From CAYNGH01 sp964396845 (GTDB taxonomy: Bacteria; Vulcanimicrobiota; JAJTBE01; CAYNGH01): a DNA stretch of 17,173 bases. Positions 1-6,482 of this stretch are shown here, in pieces. Numbering within the stretch: position 1 is the stretch's first letter; the number at the start of each line of letters is the position of its first letter. A model generated the notes under the pieces. It did not search any database, was not told the DNA's origin, and was given only the letters and a program-made list of their open reading frames with translations. Made by a program: the position numbers and the translations under genes. The DNA lies in the NCBI GenBank assembly GCA_964396845.1, contig CAYNGH010000065.1:1-17173 (forward strand), written 5' to 3'.

Positions 1-290
1 GCATCAATAACCTTTTCAAAATATCCGGTAAATCTCTCCCGGTGCTCTTCCCCTGCCAGGGGATTGGCATAATAAGAAAGACAGGAAATCTCCATATTAT
101 ATTTTTCCAGCATTTTTTTAATGCCTTCAGCCTTGTCGGGGATCTCCTCCACCACAAGGTGCCTGATGCCCGACTCCTCCATGGGATTGCAGGGAATCTC
201 CAGAGCCGAAAAATTATTCTTCTCCGCAAAGGAAGCAACTTGTTCCAGGTCTGCCTCATAAAGACACATGGTGTTTATGCCAAGTTTCAT
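1..290 (-). CDS. Sugar phosphate isomerase/epimerase-like TIM-barrel protein, 5' part only
   Basis: Reading leftward from an ATG at 288-290, the frame stays open for 96 codons to the window edge. The N-terminus (MKLGINTMCLYEADLEQ) and the strand ending ALEIPCNP look like the first strands of a xylose-isomerase-like TIM barrel (AP endonuclease 2 family). A further strand reads EISCLSYYANPLAG, where such proteins carry active-site loop residues. Members typically isomerise or epimerise sugars or sugar phosphates in the cytoplasm; the substrate here is unknown. An in-frame ATG lies 15 nt upstream (303-305), but GGATGGTG sits just before the chosen start and the family match begins there. It is divergent from the activase gene, with 264 bp between them. 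Family call is moderately sure; function is not. Confidence 0.7.
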   Translation of the reverse strand, partial: MKLGINTMCLYEADLEQVASFAEKNNFSALEIPCNPMEESGIRHLVVEEIPDKAEGIKKMLEKYNMEISCLSYYANPLAGEEHRERFTGYFEKVID

Positions 291-321
291 GTTGTCACCA
301 TCCATAAAATAATAACCTAAT

Positions 322-352
322 ATTCTAACCCCGACAGGTTCTCCCCTTTCAA
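322..352 (-). promoter_or_regulatory. Weak candidate promoter for the leftward isomerase-like gene
   Basis: On the minus strand, TTGAAA (complement of 347-352) lies 19 nt upstream of TAGAAT (complement of 322-327), about 32 nt before the gene start. The boxes resemble sigma-70 elements, but the 19-nt spacing is longer than the optimum, so this is tentative. Confidence 0.25.
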
Positions 353-431
353 ACCCCGCCTATACAAATAAAATCAATAAAAATCACAGACAGATATAGT
401 CATTCCTGTTAATCTTACTGACTGTATTTGT

Positions 432-455
432 CGGCCATACCACATATAGTGGCCG
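432..455. promoter_or_regulatory. Inverted repeat upstream of the activase gene
   Basis: CGGCCA (432-437) and TGGCCG (450-455) form perfect 6-bp arms around a 12-nt centre, 100 bp before the activase start. It could be an operator or a 5'-leader stem. I found no convincing -35/-10 pair for the activase around it. The rest of 291-554 is AT-rich with no coding signal. Confidence 0.3.
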
Positions 456-554
456 GCAGGGCATCACGAAGGAATAACAAGGCCCGTGTCCAATAGACAC
501 CATCAAATGGTTCCCAAAAGATTCGCAAGCTGAATAAAGGAGATTAACGGGATT

Positions 555-3500
555 ATGAAGTCCTATCTTGGAATAGACGTGGGTTCCGTCAGCGTCAAAG
601 TGGCGGTAATTGACAAAAACAACGAAGTGCTTTACACAGATTACAGGAGGCATCTTGGCCAGCCCGCCAGAGTAGCCCTTGAAGCCATAGACCATATGAC
701 AAAAGAGATGGAAGGCCTGCAACTGGCCAACTGCGCCATCACCGGGATTAATTCAAGCCTTTCAGGAAAAAACAGCCGAATAAACCTGGAAAACGAAGTC
801 ATCAGCCACCTCAAGGCGGCCTCCCTGATATATCCCGACACCCGATCCATCATCGAGATGGGAGGGCAGGATTCGAAGCTCATCAACCTGTCCCACGACA
901 GGGAAATAGATCAACTAATTATCCGGGATTTCGCCATGAATACCATCTGCGCCGCAGGTACCGGCTCCTTTCTGGATCAACAGGCCAACCGCCTCGGTGT
1001 GGACATCGACGGTGAGCTGGGTCAGCTGGCCCTGCTCTCGGAAAAGCCTCCCCGGATTGCCGGCAGATGTTCTGTATTTGCCAAAACCGACATGATTCAC
1101 CTCCAGCAGGAAGCGACGCCGGTTCATGACATTGTTGCAGGGCTTTGTTTTGCAGTGGCCCGTAATTTTGTATCTTCCATTGCCAGGGGAAAAAAAATTG
1201 AAACCCCGGTAGCCTTCCACGGAGGAGTGGCTTCCAACCTGGGGATGGTCAGAGCTTTCCGGGAAGTACTGGGAATAGATGATGAACTGTTGCGGATTCA
1301 TGAACACCATCAGGTCATGGGAGCCATCGGGGCTGCCGTAATTGCCAGGGAAAAAATCCTGGGCAGGGAGCCAGCTTTCAACCTTGAAGAGGTCAGAAAG
1401 TTCTTCCGCCGGAGCAGGGGCGGAATCAAGACCCTGGCTCCTCTTTGCATCCGCCAGTCAAAAACATCCAACAGCCCCGGGGGGGGCTACCTTCCCCCTT
1501 CTGACGAGTCCATTGACGGTTTTCTGGGAATCGACGTGGGTTCCATCTCCACCAACCTTGTGGTCATCGACACCCATGGACGGGTTCTTTCAAAACGATA
1601 CCTGATGACCGCAGGCCGTCCCATCGAGGCAGTTCGACAGGGCCTGAACCAGGTGGGAGAAGAGCTGAAGAACCGGGTTGAAATAAAGGGAGTCTGCACC
1701 ACCGGGTCAGGGCGATACCTCACCGGGGACTTTTTTGGTGCAGATGTGGTAAAAAATGAGATCACAGCTCAGGCGACAGGGGCATTCATTATTGATCCCC
1801 GGGTTGACACCATATTTGAAATCGGAGGTCAGGACTCAAAGTACATCAGCATCGACAACAAGGCCATCGTTGACTTTGAGATGAACAAGGTCTGCGCCGC
1901 GGGCACTGGCTCCTTCCTGGAGGAGCAGGCAGAAAACCTGGGAGTGAACATAAAAAGAGAGTTCGGCAGAATGTCCCTGCGGGCCAAGGCTCCCTGCGCC
2001 ATGGGGGAACGATGCACAGTGTTCATCGAGTCGGATCTGGTTTCCAACCAGCAGAAGGGTGCTGTTACTGAAGACCTGGTAGCGGGGCTTTGTTATTCTA
2101 TTGCATATAACTATCTCAACAAGGTGGTGGGAGATCGCCGTATAGGAAATCACATATTCTTCCAGGGAGGCACTGCATACAACGACGGAGTTGTAGCAGC
2201 CTTCGAAGCGATACTAGGGAAGAAAATAACCGTCCCGGAGCACCACGAAGTCACCGGGGCCCTGGGATGCGCCCATATTGCCCGACGGTGGTTTAATGAA
2301 ACCGGCGAAAAGACCCGCTTCAAGGGATTCGATCGGGGCAACACCACATATGAACAGGATTCCTTCGAATGCAAGGCCTGTTCCAACCACTGCGAGATCA
2401 ACCGGGTCCGGGTTCCGGGAGAATCTCCCCTCTATTATGGCGGACGCTGTGAAAAATATGAGATCCGCCGGGTAAAAGAAAACCGGGAGATACCGGATCT
2501 CTTCGAAGAGAGGGATGAATTCCTGCATCGGGAGATAAACCGGCAGGATGAAAAAGCCCTTCCCCGGGGGACTGTGGGGATTCCCCGGCTTCTATATAAT
2601 TTTGAACTCCTCCCCTACTGGACCCGTTTCTTCAACCAGCTGGGATACCGGGTTATATTATCGGATCCCACCAACAAAGAGATCATTAACCAGGGTCTGG
2701 AAAAGGTCCTGGCGGATGCCTGCTTTCCGGTGAAGGTGGCCCATGGTCATCTTCACAACCTTATGGAAAAAAAGCCGGATTTTATTTTTCTTCCCAGTAT
2801 AATCAACATGAAACTGGTTTACAAAAAGTTTAAGGAAGCTGCTCCCTGCCCCTATGGTCAGGCTATACCATACATTCTCAACGGGGCCTTTGACCTGGAC
2901 CGCCAGGATGAGATTAAAATCATAAACCCGGCAATCCCCTTCTCATGGGGAACCCGTGAAGTAGCCAATGCATTCCGAGAATACGCCGACACCATGGGGA
3001 TAAAATTCAAGGAGATACGTCGGGCCATCGAATCCGCAGAGCAGGCCCAGGACGAATTTTATCAGGCCTGCGCCCGCCGGGGACAGGAGATCCTCGACAA
3101 TCTAACTGAAGAAGACAACGCCGTGGTTATCGTCAGCCGGCCTTACAATGGCTGTGACCCCGGGGTCAATCTGGATCTTCCCCGGAAACTGCGGGATCTC
3201 AAGTCCCTGCCCATCCCCATGGATTTTCTTCCCCTGGATTCAGTCCCCATCGATGAAGACTGGCCTTTTATGACCTGGCGTTATGGTCAGCGTTTTCTGG
3301 CTTCAGCAGACATCATCCGGGAAGATCCCCGGCTCAATGCCCTGTTTATCACCAATTTCGGCTGTGGCCCTGATTCCTTCATCATGAAGTTTTTCCGCAA
3401 ACGGATGGGTGGAAAAGTTTATCTGCAGATTGAAATTGACGAGCATTCAGCGGATGTAGGTGCCATAACCCGATGCGAGGCATTTCTGGACAGCATAGAA

Positions 3501-4766
3501 AATACCCGGAAGAAAAAAACCCAGAAATATGTTTTCAGCATAAAATCCATCGAAAACAAGAATCAACGCACTCTTTACATGCCTTACATGTGCGATCATG
3601 CCCATGTTCTCAAAGCTGCATTCATGGCCAGCGGAGTAAATGCCGCGGTGCTTCCTCCCTCGGATATGGAGGCTCTCTACTGGGGCCGGAAATATACCAC
3701 CGGCAAGGAATGCTTCCCCTGCATAATAACCACCGGCGACATAATCCGGTTTATCCACACCGAGGATTTCGACCCCGAGAGGTCAGCCTTCTTCATACCC
3801 ACAGCAGGAGGGGGATGCCGGTTCGGATACTACAACATCCTTCAGCGTATTATCCTGGACGAGCTGGGACATGGCGACGTGCCCATATATTCCCCTCATC
3901 AGACCGAATCCTTCATTGAGGATCTGGGATTAATCGGCAACCATTTCTTCCGTCAGGCTTTTGGGGGTGTCGTAGCGGTGGATCTTCTGGATAAAGCCCT
4001 GCGGGAAACCCGGCCATATGAGCTGGAAAAGGGCCAGACCCACAAGGTTTACTGGGAACACCTCCAGCGCCTGTGCAACGCCATAATCAAGGGGAAGGAC
4101 ATACTGCCGGCAATGCACGAAGCCAGAACAGCCTTTGAGGATATCCCGGTGGATCGGGAGCAGGTTCGTCCCGTCATCGGTCTGGTGGGTGAAATATTTG
4201 TCCGATCCCATCACTTCTCCAACAATTACATCGTGGAATCCCTGGAAGACCTTGGAGCGGAGGTATGGGTTTCCCCCTTCTCAGAGTGGATCCTTTACCT
4301 GAACCATACCCGCAAGGAAGACTATACCCGGGAGAAGGACCTCATCAACTACGCCAAGCTGTACCTTGAAGACAAGGTAATTCGGGCTGATGAACACCGC
4401 CTGACCAAGGCCTGGGATGGATTCCTGCGCTCAGGTCATGAACCGCCGGTGGAGGATACTGTCCGCATGGGGTCTGATTATGTGGATCCTGCCTTCCGGG
4501 GAGAAACCATACTCTCCTTCGGCAAGGCGGTGGATTTTTACAAAAGCGGTCTTTCAGGAGTCATCAATCTGATGCCCTTTACATGCATGCCCGGCACTGT
4601 AGTAAATTCCCTGTTGAAACGGCTAAAACAGAACTGCAACGACATGCCTGTTCTTAATGTGGCTTACGACGGGCTGGATATGACCAACAATCTCCTGCGT
4701 CTGGAGGCCTTTGTTCACCAGTGCCGTCAGTATATGCAACGGCACCTGCTCTCAAAGATAACATAA
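555..4766 (+). CDS. Fused CoA-dehydratase activase-type ATPase with tandem BcrAD/BadFG domains and dehydratase-related C-terminus
   Basis: This 1403-residue protein belongs to the 2-hydroxyacyl-CoA dehydratase activator family (HgdC/BadF/BcrA), whose members use ATP to drive low-potential electron transfer. It carries two ASKHA domains (about 4-265 and 322-578). Each has a phosphate loop GIDVGS, an E(M/I)GGQDSK motif, a CAAGTGSFL motif and a C-terminal EHH(Q/E)V motif. Cys132/Cys172 and Cys447/Cys487 match the cluster ligands of HgdC, with identical 40-residue spacing. A Cys-rich linker follows (C606, C609, C613, C632), then a DUF2229-like region (about 670-890). The HgdB-like C-terminal part has conserved-looking cysteines (C937, C1013, C1053, C1056, C1088). 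AAAGGAG precedes the ATG by about 12 nt. No separate dehydratase subunits lie in the window, so the substrate is unknown. Large fused homologues occur widely in anaerobes. Confidence 0.9.
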   Translation: MKSYLGIDVGSVSVKVAVIDKNNEVLYTDYRRHLGQPARVALEAIDHMTKEMEGLQLANCAITGINSSLSGKNSRINLENEVISHLKAASLIYPDTRSIIEMGGQDSKLINLSHDREIDQLIIRDFAMNTICAAGTGSFLDQQANRLGVDIDGELGQLALLSEKPPRIAGRCSVFAKTDMIHLQQEATPVHDIVAGLCFAVARNFVSSIARGKKIETPVAFHGGVASNLGMVRAFREVLGIDDELLRIHEHHQVMGAIGAAVIAREKILGREPAFNLEEVRKFFRRSRGGIKTLAPLCIRQSKTSNSPGGGYLPPSDESIDGFLGIDVGSISTNLVVIDTHGRVLSKRYLMTAGRPIEAVRQGLNQVGEELKNRVEIKGVCTTGSGRYLTGDFFGADVVKNEITAQATGAFIIDPRVDTIFEIGGQDSKYISIDNKAIVDFEMNKVCAAGTGSFLEEQAENLGVNIKREFGRMSLRAKAPCAMGERCTVFIESDLVSNQQKGAVTEDLVAGLCYSIAYNYLNKVVGDRRIGNHIFFQGGTAYNDGVVAAFEAILGKKITVPEHHEVTGALGCAHIARRWFNETGEKTRFKGFDRGNTTYEQDSFECKACSNHCEINRVRVPGESPLYYGGRCEKYEIRRVKENREIPDLFEERDEFLHREINRQDEKALPRGTVGIPRLLYNFELLPYWTRFFNQLGYRVILSDPTNKEIINQGLEKVLADACFPVKVAHGHLHNLMEKKPDFIFLPSIINMKLVYKKFKEAAPCPYGQAIPYILNGAFDLDRQDEIKIINPAIPFSWGTREVANAFREYADTMGIKFKEIRRAIESAEQAQDEFYQACARRGQEILDNLTEEDNAVVIVSRPYNGCDPGVNLDLPRKLRDLKSLPIPMDFLPLDSVPIDEDWPFMTWRYGQRFLASADIIREDPRLNALFITNFGCGPDSFIMKFFRKRMGGKVYLQIEIDEHSADVGAITRCEAFLDSIENTRKKKTQKYVFSIKSIENKNQRTLYMPYMCDHAHVLKAAFMASGVNAAVLPPSDMEALYWGRKYTTGKECFPCIITTGDIIRFIHTEDFDPERSAFFIPTAGGGCRFGYYNILQRIILDELGHGDVPIYSPHQTESFIEDLGLIGNHFFRQAFGGVVAVDLLDKALRETRPYELEKGQTHKVYWEHLQRLCNAIIKGKDILPAMHEARTAFEDIPVDREQVRPVIGLVGEIFVRSHHFSNNYIVESLEDLGAEVWVSPFSEWILYLNHTRKEDYTREKDLINYAKLYLEDKVIRADEHRLTKAWDGFLRSGHEPPVEDTVRMGSDYVDPAFRGETILSFGKAVDFYKSGLSGVINLMPFTCMPGTVVNSLLKRLKQNCNDMPVLNVAYDGLDMTNNLLRLEAFVHQCRQYMQRHLLSKIT

Positions 4767-4775
4767 CCTCCAAAC

Positions 4776-4800
4776 AAGAAGCCTCTGACTGAGGCTTCTT
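4776..4800. terminator. Bidirectional terminator between convergent genes
   Basis: AAGAAGCCTC (4776-4785), loop TGACT, then GAGGCTTCTT (4791-4800) form a perfect 10-bp stem with an A-rich foot and a T-rich foot. It lies 9 bp after the activase stop and 4 bp beyond the stop of the opposing gene, so it can serve both transcripts. Confidence 0.8.
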
Positions 4801-4804
4801 TAAA

Positions 4805-6088
4805 TCAGGAACCAAGTTCGTCATCCATAAGCCTGTCATAAACCTGTTCCCGGAACTGGTGGGAACAGTGAATCTTGTTGCGGTCAATATGTCCATCCCG
4901 GAAATAATCCAACCTGCATCTGCCCTGACAGATATTACGCAAATCACAGGTTCCGCACTCCGACAGGTTCTGGACTGAAGCATCCCGGTGGAGATCCAGG
5001 GTCCATTTCAAGACATCGTTGTGAGAATCCGTGGAAAGATCGGCGATGGGAGTTTTTGAGTAAGGACAGGGATAAACTTTGCCATCGGGCCCCACAGCCA
5101 GATCCCGCCCGAAATCACAGCACTGGCCGGTGAAAAACCGGGGATCAGATCGGAAAAGCATTCTGCCCTGATCAAAGAGCCTGTTGCGGATCTCCCTGGC
5201 TACCTGGTAAAGCTGGCGGTCAGTATTCTGATCCTGAAGTATCAGGTTGGTCCCCGATGGCGGATAAACACTGACCCGCACCGGCAGTTTCTTTTCCGGG
5301 TCTATTGCATCGAGGCAGTTGAAAATTTCGTCCCTGACTGTGGCGGCATTTTTCGAGGTGAGAAAAACCCTTATTACCGCCTTTCCAGCGTTGCGGATGA
5401 CCGGCCCGATACTCCCGGCCCTTCGTCGAATCCGGTTCCTGTAGTTCAGGTGAATATCCAGCTGATCCGTCAGCTGAAATATCTCATCCCTCAGGGGAGG
5501 AACCGCCCCGCACACCAGGATATTCTTGAGTCCCACATCCCTGGCTTGTCCCAGGAGTTCGGGAAGGAGATTATCCCTGTATTTCTCCCAGCCGACATAT
5601 CGAATCCGATAAACTGCCCCAGGGGGACACAAAGCCCGCATGGCGGAGAACAGCTCTCTGATGGCTTCAGCCTGGGGGGGATTATCGGAAGATGATTCCA
5701 GCCGGGGATATGGAAAAGGTATTTTCGCTTGGGACAATCGCAGAAGAATTTGCCGGGAAATGACCGAGGTCTTTTCCGTTACTTCCAGAAAGCCGTTGGA
5801 ATCTATCTTGTTCAGCACCCCGTAAGCCGCTTCTACTGTTTCTATGAGGCTGATATTCAAATCCGCCATGACCAGCCGGATAGACTGGCGTATTGTCCGC
5901 CCTGCCAGGAGATTCTGAAAAAAAGCATATTCGGTTTTGCTGAGGGTCATCCAGCCGGGCTTATCGGGAGCAATAATCAGATAACGGCCATTGCGGACAT
6001 GGATGCAGAACTGGAATGGGAACCAGAAGGCAAGGTCAGGGGCAATATTGACATGGCTTTTTTCCCTGAGCAGATCATCACTGTTCAT
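4805..6088 (-). CDS. SPASM-domain protein with degenerate radical SAM core and PqqD/RRE-like N-terminus
   Basis: The 427-residue protein has three apparent parts. Residues about 20-105 resemble a PqqD-like peptide-binding (RRE) domain. Residues about 114-290 follow the strand-helix order of a radical SAM barrel: LRLSQAKIPFPYPR (116-129) sits where the family has its CxxxCxxC loop but has no cysteine, and VGWEKYRDNLLPELL (165-179) aligns with the GGEPLL SAM-binding strand. The C-terminus is SPASM-like: C323/C324, C341 in DGKVYPC, then C378-x2-C381-x5-C387-x3-C391 and C408. Auxiliary iron-sulfur clusters are therefore likely, but radical SAM chemistry is not. An open frame extends 21 codons upstream to a TTG, but the ATG at 6086-6088 has GGGAG seven nt before it. 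It is divergent from the repeat-protein gene and convergent with the activase. Cytoplasmic; no signal peptide or membrane segment. Confidence 0.7.
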   Translation of the reverse strand: MNSDDLLREKSHVNIAPDLAFWFPFQFCIHVRNGRYLIIAPDKPGWMTLSKTEYAFFQNLLAGRTIRQSIRLVMADLNISLIETVEAAYGVLNKIDSNGFLEVTEKTSVISRQILLRLSQAKIPFPYPRLESSSDNPPQAEAIRELFSAMRALCPPGAVYRIRYVGWEKYRDNLLPELLGQARDVGLKNILVCGAVPPLRDEIFQLTDQLDIHLNYRNRIRRRAGSIGPVIRNAGKAVIRVFLTSKNAATVRDEIFNCLDAIDPEKKLPVRVSVYPPSGTNLILQDQNTDRQLYQVAREIRNRLFDQGRMLFRSDPRFFTGQCCDFGRDLAVGPDGKVYPCPYSKTPIADLSTDSHNDVLKWTLDLHRDASVQNLSECGTCDLRNICQGRCRLDYFRDGHIDRNKIHCSHQFREQVYDRLMDDELGS

Positions 6089-6482
6089 ATAGAATCTCCC
6101 GCACGGTCCGGCAGTATATATTCTTTCCTGCCTGTTTATGATTATCGGCAATTGTCATCCCTGAGATAAGTTTATCAGAGAAATAAGCCAAAAATCCACA
6201 GTTTTATTTTTCAATTTCCATATTCCTGTTCCTTCCACAAAAAAAACTGACCTGGGTTCCTAATTTTTTCCGTAAAATCGAAACCACTGCCAGTTTTCCA
6301 TATCATTTCAGGATCTGTGTAAATAAAAAAATCTGTGATAATTGTATCTAATTATAAGTTAACATTTTTTTAACATGTTCCACAGCCCTTTCCTGTTGAT
6401 GCATGAGTGAATAACTGATATACTGATCTTGCGGAAATTAATGCCGTTTTGTATTTAACTATCAGGTTAAAAGGGGTGTGTT
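6089..6482. other. AT-rich divergent intergenic region
   Basis: These 394 bp hold no convincing gene. They contain several possible control elements: GATAA-GT-TTATC (about 6165-6176), direct repeats ATCTGTG at 6313-6319 and 6331-6337 (18-bp periodicity), GTTAAC at 6358-6363 and the palindrome AACATGTT at 6372-6379. A good rightward promoter starts at 6396. No clear leftward -35/-10 pair was found. The length and motif density suggest regulation, but none of the motifs is assigned to a known regulator. Confidence 0.5.
6396..6424 (+). promoter_or_regulatory. Sigma-70-like promoter of the repeat-protein gene
   Basis: TTGATG (6396-6401) is followed after exactly 17 nt by TATACT (6419-6424), matching 4/6 and 5/6 of the consensus boxes. 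Transcription would start near 6431, leaving a leader of about 50 nt. The ribosome site AAAAGGGG lies 6-7 nt before the ATG at 6483. Confidence 0.65.

Noticed and set aside
6089..6151. Upstream TTG start for the SPASM-domain protein
   Set aside because: The ATG at 6086-6088 has a well-spaced GGGAG, whereas the TTG has none, and the extra 21 residues match no domain.
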